Source: a virus
IMG/VR virus record: IMGVR_UViG_3300032797_000272
Coordinates: 1 to 37,296 of that record
Length of the DNA stretch: 37,296 nt
Strand: one strand, 5' to 3'
The notes beneath the pieces were generated by a model that had not been told where the DNA came from, made no database searches, and saw only the letters and a program-made list of their open reading frames with translations. The position numbers were made by a program, and so were the translations under genes. Shown one piece after another: positions 1-7,778 of this stretch; within the stretch, counting starts at the first letter, position 1; every line of letters starts with the position of its first letter.

Positions 1-540
1 GGCCAGATCAGTCGTCAGGTTGGTCACATCGCTCTCGGCGTGGGCGTGGCTCGGCAACGTGCCGGTCAGTGTTCCGTTGAAACTAATGTCGTGAGCCGTC
101 AGGTTCCAGCGGTAAGAAGCGCCACCCAGGTAGCCGACTGAACTGTTGGGAAGTACGTCGCCGGAGAAGTACTTGTCGCCACCGAATGTCTGGGAAGCTA
201 TCGAAACGATCCCCGCAGCGGCTCCGGTCGCCACCGGCAGGTAGGTTGCCGCCACCGTCCCGCTCGTGATGTCCGCGCCGGCGTGGTAATGCGGCGGGAT
301 TCCGACCGCCGTGGCCAGCGTCACCCATTCCAGCTTGCCGCCGACCAGATCGCACACGCGCAGACCAACGGTGGAATCGAACGACAGCCGACCGCGCAAG
401 GGGCAAGGATTGGATGGAAGCGCATAGGGATAGAAATTCATCCAGCGCGGGGCGATATTGGAGCCTGGCACCTGCGCACAGCAGACCGTAGGCTGTAGGC
501 CGTAGGCTGTAGCCAAAAGCAGCAAGATCAGCGTTCTCAT
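1..540 (-). CDS. Tail-fibre-like protein with N-terminal signal sequence (partial)
   Basis: I translated this frame directly: it opens at an ATG at 538-540 and stays open for 180 codons to the left edge, so the C-terminus is missing. Residues 1-23 form a hydrophobic signal-like segment (run of Leu ending CCAQ), partly encoded by a repeated word (taggctg, 487-513). Later residues are Gly/Ala/Thr-rich, with HYHAGADITSG and LPSHAHAESDVTN. These His-x-His turns and 'xxITSGT' phrases are common in trimeric phage tail fibres. It follows the distal tail gene at 543 with a 2-base gap, so it is the next late gene. The fibre assignment is by style and position; a secreted accessory protein is the alternative. 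An exported start on a fibre gene would be odd. Confidence 0.6.
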   Translation of the reverse strand, partial: MRTLILLLLATAYGLQPTVCCAQVPGSNIAPRWMNFYPYALPSNPCPLRGRLSFDSTVGLRVCDLVGGKLEWVTLATAVGIPPHYHAGADITSGTVAATYLPVATGAAAGIVSIASQTFGGDKYFSGDVLPNSSVGYLGGASYRWNLTAHDISFNGTLTGTLPSHAHAESDVTNLTTDLA

Positions 541-542
541 AG

Positions 543-1967
543 TCAATACCTTAATTGGATCACCAGGCCCTCACCGGGCGTCGTGCTACCCACCTGAAGG
601 ATTTCGTAATCGAGTGAATCATCCGCGGCCAGGGCCGGAAGGGAAGCGCCGCTCAGGCCGTCCGAGATTGTTTCACCATCCGCAATCGTCAGCACGGCAT
701 ACTGGGCGCCGTTCACGCGGATGCGGACAATCAGATCCGCGCCTGTTGGCCCGGCGGTTTCGGTCCACATATAGAGATCGCGGAGGGAGGTCGCGAACGG
801 TACTGGCAGCGGGATCTCTGCCGGCTCGCCAACGCCCAGCACGCCCGGCACGCGGAAAACGAAGTCGCCGCCGCGGTTGGTGCGAAGACCCTGGCGGCCG
901 CCGACCACCGGGTAGGGATCGGAGCAGAGCCCCAAGTAATCGTTCGTTTTGGCGGGCCCATCCCCGAAGACGTTGGTCAGCGAGAACTGGATCGAGGCGA
1001 CGCGGGCGCATGGCAGCTCCACGTTGTATTTCCAGGAACCGACTGGCGCCCCTGGTTCACCTATGTCATCGAAAAAGCCGAGCGGGAAGGGGGCCGTGGC
1101 CACCACGCCCTCCAGGCGGTAAATGTCCGCGCCGATCAAATGCTCCGCCATCGACGAACCAAGTTGCTCGCGTGCGCAGGTCACCGTTCCTGCGCCCGGA
1201 TCCCTTGCAGTAACCCGCATATCTTCGCTGTCAATCGCCAGGTCGTCGCCAATCTCCAGGCCCGCCACGCCGCCGGCCGGGTAGAATGTGATCGGGTCGG
1301 TGTGATCGTCGATGATGGGCCATTGCAGGATCTTATGCACGCCCGCTATTTCGTCGATGTAGCGGAGGAAGAGGGTGCCGGTCGCCACGCTGTGGAGATT
1401 CGTGAAGTCGGCGAATCCCAATGCGGATATATGGAGCACTCCATCGCGGTCGTAAGCCTCCGCAGCGAAATTCCCCGGCGCCGGCGGGACGCCGGTGTCG
1501 CCGGAATCGGGCGGACCGCTGGGGGGCAGGGCGTAGCCGATGTTGACTACCGTGACCGTCGGCGAGGTGTCGGGGACCTCGAACTGCTGGGCGCTGAGGG
1601 CCACAATGGCCCCATCGGCCGCCAGAACCCAGCCGAGCGAAGCGTCGCCCTCGGTGTCCGGATCGATCGAGGCCGACCAGTAGAAGCCGGAGCCGGAATT
1701 GTAGTGCAGCCAGGATTGCTGATCGTCGTCCGCGGCGGGCAGCACAGGGGCCGATTCCGGGCGGTACAGGGCCTCCTGGGCGAACAAAACGCCCTTGGCC
1801 ATGGTTGGGGTCAGCCCCGCGCCCGCCGAGAGCGTGAAGCCGGCGATGACGCCGGGGCGGTCCATGTTCGGAGGGGCTAAGATCAGCATGGCCACCCCCG
1901 GAAGGCAGAAGGCGGAAAGCAGAAGGCAGAAAACCGCAAGGCGAAACTCGAAAATGGAAACGCGCAT
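543..1967 (-). CDS. Distal tail / tail-tip protein, function unassigned
   Basis: This is a 474-aa frame with no stop interruptions, in late-operon orientation, downstream of the 150-aa gene ending at 1969. The start is uncertain. ATG at 1967 leaves one base after the upstream stop but gives a hydrophobic N-terminus (residues 4-27) encoded by ctgcctt-type tandem words. ATG at 1889 would remove that segment and give 448 aa. The remainder looks beta-rich, with repeated Gly/Asp/Pro turns and no catalytic motif that I recognise. Its place after the tape measure and hub-like genes and before the fibre-like gene suggests a tail-tip or fibre-attachment protein. The product name is inferred from position only. 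Confidence 0.6.
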   Translation of the reverse strand: MRVSIFEFRLAVFCLLLSAFCLPGVAMLILAPPNMDRPGVIAGFTLSAGAGLTPTMAKGVLFAQEALYRPESAPVLPAADDDQQSWLHYNSGSGFYWSASIDPDTEGDASLGWVLAADGAIVALSAQQFEVPDTSPTVTVVNIGYALPPSGPPDSGDTGVPPAPGNFAAEAYDRDGVLHISALGFADFTNLHSVATGTLFLRYIDEIAGVHKILQWPIIDDHTDPITFYPAGGVAGLEIGDDLAIDSEDMRVTARDPGAGTVTCAREQLGSSMAEHLIGADIYRLEGVVATAPFPLGFFDDIGEPGAPVGSWKYNVELPCARVASIQFSLTNVFGDGPAKTNDYLGLCSDPYPVVGGRQGLRTNRGGDFVFRVPGVLGVGEPAEIPLPVPFATSLRDLYMWTETAGPTGADLIVRIRVNGAQYAVLTIADGETISDGLSGASLPALAADDSLDYEILQVGSTTPGEGLVIQLRY

Positions 1968-1968
1968 T

Positions 1969-2421
1969 TCACCGCAACCTCTTGGCGATGGTGAGGACCG
2001 ACAGCACGCCGTCATGCGTGGGGGTGCTGGCGCCGCCCTCCTTGTAATAGGTCACGTCGCAGTGGACCAGGCCGTTGGTCTCGTCCACGTAATAGCTCTC
2101 GAACAGGCGATAGCCGGCGCCGCCATTGGCGCCCAGGATGATGGCGCCGCCCTGCCCGCGGGTGGCCGAGCCGTTATACCGCAGGCCCCAGATGTACCGG
2201 AGCTCGTCGCGCGAATAGACGTAGGCATCGGCCGGGGACACCGGCAGGGCCACCGTTTCACCATCGAGGTAGTCGGCGACAAACTCCTCGGTACGCACGG
2301 CGGCGAATTGCGCATCGCTGTTGAGCGCTTTCGCGGTGGTGCTGGTGATGGGATTCGGCGCGTCGAAGGTGGACGCAGGGATGGCCGTGAATCCGGGCTG
2401 TTCGGGCAATGTCAAAGACAT
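1969..2421 (-). CDS. Hypothetical tail protein (150 aa)
   Basis: This is a compact beta-type protein with no signal peptide or TM segment. The middle part (about residues 60-125) is Tyr/Gly-rich with a repeated aromatic pattern (YVYSRDELRYIWGLRYNG). That is typical of small structural tail proteins, but I cannot name the family. It lies between a 447-aa hub-like gene (ends 2464) and the 474-aa gene (starts 1967), all on the minus strand with very short gaps, so co-transcription in the late operon is likely. No strong Shine-Dalgarno is visible before the ATG at 2421. Confidence 0.6.
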   Translation of the reverse strand: MSLTLPEQPGFTAIPASTFDAPNPITSTTAKALNSDAQFAAVRTEEFVADYLDGETVALPVSPADAYVYSRDELRYIWGLRYNGSATRGQGGAIILGANGGAGYRLFESYYVDETNGLVHCDVTYYKEGGASTPTHDGVLSVLTIAKRLR

Positions 2422-2463
2422 AGGAACCAGCTTTCAGCGGGCGACCACGGGGGGTCGCCCCTA

Positions 2464-3807
2464 CTAATACAGCGGCGAAGTGCCGATCAAAAAATCGCGG
2501 CTGCTGGGCGAAAAGCAGTAGGCTACCGCGGCCCCCGTCAAGCCGGTGTCCAGCAGCGTGTACCTCATCCGGCCGCTCGAATAATCCGGGTCGCGGTCGA
2601 TTACCTCGACCAGGCGATTGACGCCCAGGCCGCCGGTCAACAAGTTCGGCACCTTGGCGTGATTCAATGTGACGTAATCGCCCACCCACACCGGCAGCGA
2701 GAGCAGGAAGGCGTCCACGGAATAAAGCGGAGCGCCGCCGCGCAGGGCGGTGGGGGTGCCGGCGAAGCGCTTGAACAGCCGCGAGGCCACTTCCTCGCAG
2801 AACCATTGCGCACCCCAGGCCGTCCGCAGGCCCTTGGACTCGATCACCTGCTGTTGGCCGCGGCCATAGGTGCTGATTGAGGTGGCGTCCACGTAGACCA
2901 ACTGGTTCTGGAATTCACCACCCGAGTCGGCATCGATACGGAAGACGATGGTGTTGACGATCGGCTGGCGATCGATCTCCGGCAGCGCGATGCAGTTGTC
3001 GGCAGTGAAGGAGAAGGCCGAGCCCGGCCCGGCAGCCGGCCCGCGAAATGCCCGCGCGGAAACCGTGCCGTCCGGAGCGACGATGGGATACATGGCGCAG
3101 GGCTTGAAAATCTCGGTCTCCAGAAATTGCTTGGCCTCGAACGGCTCGATCAAATGGAACTCAAACGGGCGGCAGGCGCGGAACAGGCCCTCGGAGAAGG
3201 CATCGAGGGCCAGCAATCCGGCGCGATCGATTTCCGCGAGCGGGCGGCCGAGGCCGAACAGTAGCACGGCCTGGATGATCTCGGCTGGCGTGCCTTGCAG
3301 GATCCAGGGATTCGATTCGCTGAGTGGGTTGCCGTTTTCCGGGTGCATGTACACGGTGCGCTTGGCGTTCATCCAGCGATCGCGGGCCCGGAAAAGCCAA
3401 CCGTTGTAGGTGCGGTTCGGGGTGACCTTGTAGACCTGCTGGACGTTCAGTGGAACAAACTCAGTCCAATCCAGGCCGGGATAGCCGACGCTCAGCGTTG
3501 CCAGCTTGCCCTCGTAGGTGGTGGCGCCCACCGCGGCGCGCACGGTGCCGCCGACGTCCACTACCTCACACTCCAGCTCGCCGATGGACGTGGACCCGTT
3601 CAGGACATCGATGCTCTGCGTCGAGCCGCGGGGGATTTTCAGCCATGGCTTGTAATCGAGCGCCGGATCAGTAATGCCGGTGATGCCCTCGGCGGTCAGA
3701 TCGTGCGTGGTATAGACGCGGGCCACCCCGGAGAAGGCCAGGGCGTAGATGGGCTTCTTGGCCAGAAGCTCGTTGGCGTCGTCCCAGTTTGGATTGGTGC
3801 CGATCAT
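2464..3807 (-). CDS. Tail hub-like / minor tail protein (447 aa)
   Basis: This large late gene lies downstream of the tape-measure gene. The N-terminal third (about residues 10-130) is beta-rich, with phrases such as DYKPWLKIPRGSTQSIDV. The middle is helical (about 170-230). The C-terminal half contains ASRLFKRFAGTPTALRG and WVGDYVTLNH. The layout of short beta domains around a helical insert recalls tail hub proteins of siphoviruses (gp27-like/Dit-Tal region), but I see no diagnostic motif. By order (tape measure, 152-aa protein, this gene, tip proteins) it is probably the hub or the protein that opens the tail tip. It ends 42 bases before the next gene. Confidence 0.6.
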   Translation of the reverse strand: MIGTNPNWDDANELLAKKPIYALAFSGVARVYTTHDLTAEGITGITDPALDYKPWLKIPRGSTQSIDVLNGSTSIGELECEVVDVGGTVRAAVGATTYEGKLATLSVGYPGLDWTEFVPLNVQQVYKVTPNRTYNGWLFRARDRWMNAKRTVYMHPENGNPLSESNPWILQGTPAEIIQAVLLFGLGRPLAEIDRAGLLALDAFSEGLFRACRPFEFHLIEPFEAKQFLETEIFKPCAMYPIVAPDGTVSARAFRGPAAGPGSAFSFTADNCIALPEIDRQPIVNTIVFRIDADSGGEFQNQLVYVDATSISTYGRGQQQVIESKGLRTAWGAQWFCEEVASRLFKRFAGTPTALRGGAPLYSVDAFLLSLPVWVGDYVTLNHAKVPNLLTGGLGVNRLVEVIDRDPDYSSGRMRYTLLDTGLTGAAVAYCFSPSSRDFLIGTSPLY

Positions 3808-3814
3808 TCAGCCA

Positions 3815-3880
3815 GGTCCAAAGTCCAATCCCGCGGTGCGGGATTGGATGCCGCACCGCGGCATCCAAAGTCCAAAGTCA
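3815..3880. repeat. Composite palindromic element, copy 1
   Basis: Two adjacent perfect hairpins lie between tandem ccaaagt words. Hairpin A is at 3827-3845 (aatcccgcggtgcgggatt) and hairpin B at 3846-3866 (gatgccgcaccgcggcatc core). The same A/B pair recurs at 16548-16590 and 25821-25861 in the opposite order. It lies in the 213-bp gap between tail genes (3808-4020). The rest of that gap holds cagatttcg/gtaatctgc words and no gene that I can support. Confidence 0.85.
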
Positions 3881-4020
3881 GCCTTCGCCCCACAGTTCGG
3901 TGGTGATTGCGCCGGGAGCCGGGAAAGCCTTAGCCGCAGATTTCGCAGATTTCACCGATGGGACAGGCGCGGGCGGTTTCGGTTCCCTCTGCGTAATCTG
4001 CGTAATCTGCGGCTTCTCTT

Positions 4021-4479
4021 TCACTCGCTTACCCCGTAGAACGCTTCGTACACCTCTCCGGCGTCGGCCGGGGCCTGCGCGTCCGGGATAATGCGCAGCT
4101 CGAAGGCGTGAGAATAGCCGCCGGGACCGACGCGCGCCGGCGCCCACTCCTCGGTCTCCAGCGTGCAGTTGTAATAAATCTGGCCGCCGGCGACGGGATA
4201 GAATTTGAATGACCCGCCGGCCAGCGCCCAATGAAACCAGGTGGCCCAGTCCTCGAGCACGTCATCGTTTGATGGGTTCGCGCCCACCATCAGCTTCGGC
4301 ACGGTAAACCCGATCAGAAACTCGATGCGCTCGAGGACCGTCTCGACCGCGCCGGAGGTAGCCAGGTTGCGGTGGCGCACGGCGGGGCCGCGGCACACGA
4401 AATCCGCCACGCCGCGCTTCACGGCCAGCGTGATGTCGCCGTTCCCGCCCGGAGTGTAGACGATCGATGGCGGAGCCAT
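4021..4479 (-). CDS. Distal tail protein candidate (152 aa)
   Basis: This is a soluble beta-rich protein immediately downstream of the tape-measure gene, the usual place for a small distal-tail or tape-measure-associated minor tail protein. Visible phrases are VLERIEFLIGFTVPKL (residues about 45-60), LEDWATWFHWALAGGSFKFY (about 74-93) and SHAFELRII near the C-terminus. The F-Y-P pattern after a W-rich helix resembles minor tail proteins, but I cannot place it in a named family. The gene starts at ATG 4479. The 75 bp between it and the tape-measure stop are filled by tandem agctgat/agctctc words that can fold into a hairpin. Confidence 0.65.
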   Translation of the reverse strand: MAPPSIVYTPGGNGDITLAVKRGVADFVCRGPAVRHRNLATSGAVETVLERIEFLIGFTVPKLMVGANPSNDDVLEDWATWFHWALAGGSFKFYPVAGGQIYYNCTLETEEWAPARVGPGGYSHAFELRIIPDAQAPADAGEVYEAFYGVSE

Positions 4480-4481
4480 GA

Positions 4482-4556
4482 AGCTCTCAGCTTTCAGCTC
4501 TCAGCTCTCAGCTAAAACCGGCCTAGCTGAAAGCTGATAGCTGACGGCTGACAGCT
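4482..4556. repeat. Tandem agctctc/agctgat words forming an inverted pair
   Basis: Copies of agctctc/agctttc on the left and agctgaaagctgatagctgac on the right flank aaaaccggcc. The two halves are near-inverse complements and could form a long stem between the tape-measure stop and the next gene. It fills almost the whole spacer. Confidence 0.8.
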
Positions 4557-6561
4557 ATCCCGCGGTTGCCGGCTGCAACTGGCGCGTCTGAGTGGCCACC
4601 AACCGCACGTCCCGGTTCTGCACGGCATCGTTGATGATGTCGGTCAACTCCTCGATGCCGGAGGCGCCGATGATATGTCCGTTGACCACGATGGAAATTC
4701 GGGGGCCGGAAGAGGCTGGAGACTGGAGGCTGGAGGCTGGAGAAGCCGCCGAGCCTGCCGCGCCCCCAGCGGCCCCAGCACCGGCGCCGATGCCTCCGCC
4801 GCCGCCGCCCACGCTGGCCGCGGCCGCGGCGATGTTTTGTCCGGCGACAATGCCATACTGGGCGGCAGAAGCGAAATGGAGCGCGGCGGCCCAGTAATCG
4901 CCCCAAGCGGCGGCCGCCAGCCCGGCGGCGACCTCTTCGTGGATCTTCACGGCCGCCACCACGACCATGCCGGCGATCTGCGCGGCGGCGATCGCGGCGC
5001 AGTGTTTTCCCGCGCCGGCGGCGACCTGCTGCAGCACCATGCCCCAGGCCACGATGGTGTTGTTTACGAGCTGCTGGTGGTAAGCCAGCTCGTCCAGGTC
5101 CCGGATTTGCCCGCGGATCGAGGCCTGGCGGATGGCGTCGTTGTCGCGGATGGCCTGCTCTTCCTGCCGCAGCAAAAGGACGCGCGCATACTGCCCGCTA
5201 CGGGCGGCATTCACCACCTGCATTTCGAGGTGCTCGAGCTGCTTGGCGGCATCAAGAAACGCCTTGATTCTGCGGGCCTGCAATTTCTCAAACTCGGAAA
5301 CAGCGTGCTTTTCGGCGGCGATCATGCGCCCGAGCTGCTCGACGCGCATGTGCTCCGAGAGGGCCTGGTAGCGGGCCTGCTCCTCGAGTAGCCTGGCGTT
5401 GGTTTGCTTCTGGAGCTCCTGTAGTTTCAGGCCCACGCCGCGCTCGATTTCGAGCAGGACGTCGCCATAGACCGCCTCAGCAGCGGCGACGACTTTGGCG
5501 GCGTCGATGCGGCCCTGAGCGGCCTTGCGGGTTTCCTCGAGGTCCTTTTCGGCGGCGGCGCGCTTGCGGAGATACCATTCCTCGATGGCGCGCAGCGGCT
5601 TTTCTTCCTCGCCGAGCGCGGCCGTCTCGAGCCGCAAAGCGGCCAGCATCTCGCCCATGCGGTCGCGGACGGCCTCGCCGGCTTTTCTTTCGGCGGCAGC
5701 CAGATCGCCGGTGGATTTGGTCACCGCCGTGACCGCGGCGGCCCGCGCCATTTGCGCTTTTACCAGGGCATCCAGGGTAGTGAGCTGTTGGGCCGACAAA
5801 TCCGCGATTTTGTTCTCACCCGAGTACTGTTGTATGAGGGCAGCCACTAGCTGGCCTTTAAGCGCCACGCCGCCCGCGGCATGAGCCTGGAACACGGCCT
5901 CGACTTTGTTGCGCTCGCCGGCAGCGGCGATCTCGGCGTTGATCCCACTGAGCCGCTGCTGGACATCCTTCACGTAATCTTTTGAAATGCCCAGCAGCGC
6001 CTCGTTCAACTGCAATTGCAGGCGGAACTTCTCGATGTGGGCCTGGGCGGTATTGACGCCTTCGAGGCCCGCGAGTTTCTCCGCGAATTTCGCTTTCAGG
6101 ATCTCGACTTGGAGATCGCGAACCTTCTCGAGTTCCTTCGCGTTTTCCTCGAAGAGTTTTTTCTCCTCGGCTGACAACCTGCCGATCTCGCCGATGAATT
6201 TCGTCAAGTGCTCGATGCCGACGGCCAGCATCTGTATCAACCCGATAATGGCGATGGTGCTGAAGGCGGCGGCCATGGCCGGGCCGATGCCTTCCAGGCT
6301 GGCCAGCCAGGCGGAGACGTAGCGCGGCGCGGCCACGCCAACCTCAGCGCCCAACCCGCGCATGGCCATCTTTGCCTCGCCGATGCGGTATTCGGCCTTC
6401 TCGCTGGCCGCACCCAATCCGCCCATGCTCTGGATGCCGGCTGTTTGGACCTGCGCGAGCGAGCCGGAGATTTCTTTTTCAGCCAGGGCGACGGCGCTCA
6501 CCGCCCGCGATGGGTCGCTGGAAATCTCGAACAACAACCCCAAGGCGGAACTAGAGGCCAC
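4555..6561 (-). CDS. Tail tape-measure protein (668 aa)
   Basis: This is the largest tail gene. Its product sets tail length and occupies the tube lumen. Residues about 80-115 form a hydrophobic stretch (MAAAFSTIAIIGLIQML). Residues 130-470 are long Ala/Glu/Leu helices with coiled-coil character. Residues about 515-590 are Ala/Gly-rich and membrane-compatible. A Gly-rich linker (GGGGGGIGAGAGAAGG) and a short C-terminal domain follow. The start is a GTG at 6559-6561 with agggggtga a few bases upstream. It follows the chaperone gene in function but is separated from it by the plus-strand cassette (6562-7787). A tandem word near 4728-4742 is translated in frame as a C-terminal linker (SLQSPASS). 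Confidence 0.9.
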   Translation of the reverse strand: MASSSALGLLFEISSDPSRAVSAVALAEKEISGSLAQVQTAGIQSMGGLGAASEKAEYRIGEAKMAMRGLGAEVGVAAPRYVSAWLASLEGIGPAMAAAFSTIAIIGLIQMLAVGIEHLTKFIGEIGRLSAEEKKLFEENAKELEKVRDLQVEILKAKFAEKLAGLEGVNTAQAHIEKFRLQLQLNEALLGISKDYVKDVQQRLSGINAEIAAAGERNKVEAVFQAHAAGGVALKGQLVAALIQQYSGENKIADLSAQQLTTLDALVKAQMARAAAVTAVTKSTGDLAAAERKAGEAVRDRMGEMLAALRLETAALGEEEKPLRAIEEWYLRKRAAAEKDLEETRKAAQGRIDAAKVVAAAEAVYGDVLLEIERGVGLKLQELQKQTNARLLEEQARYQALSEHMRVEQLGRMIAAEKHAVSEFEKLQARRIKAFLDAAKQLEHLEMQVVNAARSGQYARVLLLRQEEQAIRDNDAIRQASIRGQIRDLDELAYHQQLVNNTIVAWGMVLQQVAAGAGKHCAAIAAAQIAGMVVVAAVKIHEEVAAGLAAAAWGDYWAAALHFASAAQYGIVAGQNIAAAAASVGGGGGGIGAGAGAAGGAAGSAASPASSLQSPASSGPRISIVVNGHIIGASGIEELTDIINDAVQNRDVRLVATQTRQLQPATAG

Positions 6562-6603
6562 GGGTCACCCCCTGGCGCCGGCCGGCGGAGGCAAAGATTG
6601 TGC

Positions 6604-6609
6604 TTGACA
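6604..6609 (+). promoter_or_regulatory. Candidate -35 box of the plus-strand cassette
   Basis: A perfect TTGACA lies about 100 bp upstream of the first cassette gene. At 17-bp spacing the -10 would be caggct (6627-6632), which is weak, so this is tentative. Short inverted words (gggct...agccc, 6611-6626) follow it. The region 6562-6707 holds no supported gene. Confidence 0.35.
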
Positions 6610-6707
6610 AGGGCTGGCGGGAAGCCCAGGCTTGGAGGGTAACGGGAGCCCGGCAGGGAGTGAACCCGCCAGGCCCCCTAACCATCATGGGTTTGGAGGA
6701 CCCACAA

Positions 6708-7007
6708 ATGGCTAATCGAAGTTGTAAATCAGCTTTGAAATCTCCGCAACCTGTTTTTCCGGTTTCGCCCTTCATCAGCCAGGCCGAGATTCTGGATGTG
6801 TTGCGCCTCCGGTCGCAATACGGATTGCTGAAGTTCGAACTGGAGACCGCAGAAAATTCCGTGCTCAAGAAACTGGAAGGGGGCGCCAGAATCGAGGCCG
6901 GGCCGTATGCATGCGGCGAAACCAACACGCACTTGGTGGTCTGGGAGGATGAGGATTTCCGCGGGGTCGAATGGCGCCGCGAGAAGAGAGAGGGGGTACT
7001 GGCATGA
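6708..7007 (+). CDS. Cassette protein 1, unknown function (99 aa)
   Basis: This gene is on the strand opposite to the surrounding tail operon. I chose ATG 6708 because ggagga (6694-6699) sits 8 bases upstream. An in-frame start at 6600 would overlap the candidate promoter and lacks such a site. The N-terminal 20 residues are basic and Pro-rich. Residues about 23-58 are predicted amphipathic helix (ISQAEILDVLRLRSQYGLLK). Then come an acidic/Gly turn (EGGARIEAGPYACG) and a short beta segment (THLVVWEDEDF). There is no signal peptide or TM. The stop overlaps the next start (ATGA), so the two proteins are probably made in fixed ratio and may be partners. I do not recognise the family. Confidence 0.8.
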   Translation: MANRSCKSALKSPQPVFPVSPFISQAEILDVLRLRSQYGLLKFELETAENSVLKKLEGGARIEAGPYACGETNTHLVVWEDEDFRGVEWRREKREGVLA

Positions 7008-7573
7008 AGCGCATCCAGGTGGCAATTCAAGGAGCGAGCAGTTTGTTGATGCACCGCTTTGGGGAGCAGGCGGAGGCCGATGTCGCACGCGGCACTAGCC
7101 ACGCGATCACTCGACCCACTGCGGCAGAGGCCGCCGAACAGGCGGCCTATCGGATGAAGACCGGGGACAATAAATTGGGCAACCTCTACGTGCCGACGCG
7201 GGCGCTTCTGGCCGCCATGCGGCAGGCGGCGGGTCTGCACCGCATTGGCCGGCGCGGGGCGCGAAGCATCGTTTGTGCCGCGGTGTTTATCGACGGCGAA
7301 GAGTTGGATTTGGGGACCAAGGACTACACGATCAACTCTCAGCCGGTGGTGATCCGGGCCACGAAGGGCCGCATATTGCGCCACAGGCCCCAGTTGCATT
7401 CCTGGAAACTCTCGTTCATGCTGAGTTACCGAGAAGATTTGATCCAGGATGAAGGTCTGCTTCGGCGGATTCTGGAGGACGCCGGCGCTCAGATCGGCCT
7501 GCTGGATTTCCGGCCGCAGTGCGGCGGTCCTCACGGAACTTTCGTGGTCAGCCGCTGGCAGCCGGTAAAATGA
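7004..7573 (+). CDS. Cassette protein 2, possible Cas7/RAMP-like nucleic-acid-binding protein (189 aa)
   Basis: It starts at ATG 7004 within ATGA, with agaggggg a few bases upstream, and ends directly before the pentamer array. Seen: beta strand 1 then IQGASSLLMHRF (residues 8-19); NLYVPTRALLAAMRQAAG (60-77); a basic stretch HRIGRRGAR (79-87); ILRHRPQLHSWKLSF (124-138); and a C-terminal GLLDFRPQCGGPHGTFVV (165-182). Known: Cas7-type RAMP proteins have a first beta strand ending in a small-residue turn, a 'YIPGSSLKGALR'-like helix start and a Gly-rich loop before the last strand. Inferred: the layout here is parallel to that, and the basic residues suit RNA or DNA binding. Not proven; it could be another ferredoxin-fold phage protein. 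Confidence 0.75.
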   Translation: MKRIQVAIQGASSLLMHRFGEQAEADVARGTSHAITRPTAAEAAEQAAYRMKTGDNKLGNLYVPTRALLAAMRQAAGLHRIGRRGARSIVCAAVFIDGEELDLGTKDYTINSQPVVIRATKGRILRHRPQLHSWKLSFMLSYREDLIQDEGLLRRILEDAGAQIGLLDFRPQCGGPHGTFVVSRWQPVK

Positions 7574-7577
7574 TTTC

Positions 7578-7737
7578 GGTAGGGCTTGGCGGGGCTTGGT
7601 CTGGTTTGGCGAGGCATGGTGGGGCGCGCTGAGGTCCGGCACGGCAAGGCGAGGCACGGTTTGGCCAGGTTTGGTTCGGTAGGGTCGGGCGGGGTCGGGT
7701 TGGCTCGGCCATGGCATGGCGAGGCAGGGCAGGGCGA
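7578..7737 (+). repeat. Array of 32 phased pentamers, G-[G/C]-Y-N-N
   Basis: The array starts 4 bases after the stop of cassette protein 2. All 32 consecutive 5-base units begin with G. Base 2 is G in 29 and C in 3 (units at 7628, 7703, 7708). Base 3 is a pyrimidine in all 32. Bases 4-5 vary, and 14 of the 16 dinucleotides occur (TA and GT are absent). No unit is lost or gained, so the 5-base phase holds for 160 bases. A 5-base period does not fit a codon-level repeat. The array lies between the cassette genes and their terminator, so it should be part of their transcript. Confidence 0.95.
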
Positions 7738-7778
7738 GCAGGGCGGCGACTAACATCATCGCCCTGCTCCTTCTTTTT
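7736..7778 (+). terminator. Intrinsic terminator of the plus-strand cassette
   Basis: A perfect 10-bp stem, gagcagggcg (7736-7745) with cgccctgctc (7760-7769), has a 14-base loop and is followed by cttcttttt (7770-7778). It works in the plus direction only. The first arm overlaps the last pentamer, so array and terminator are joined. Confidence 0.88.

Noticed and set aside
1795-2880. 361-codon plus-strand frame and similar long plus-strand frames in the tail region
   Set aside because: They are antisense to tail genes with better protein character; Gly/Arg/His-rich composition is typical of shadow frames in GC-rich DNA.
7578-7737. CRISPR array reading of the pentamer array
   Set aside because: There are no long repeats or unique 25-40-base spacers and no adaptation genes nearby. 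The unit is 5 bases with a 2-base variable part.
7578-7737. Diversity-generating retroelement target
   Set aside because: No reverse transcriptase or template/variable repeat pair is visible. The variable positions are phased every five bases, not at adenines of a coding region.
7611-7753. Plus-strand open frame across the array giving a Gly/Arg-rich peptide ending at a TAA near 7751
   Set aside because: It is a consequence of G-rich pentamers, has no ribosome site, and a 5-base period makes the peptide a 15-base repeat product with no sign of coding selection.
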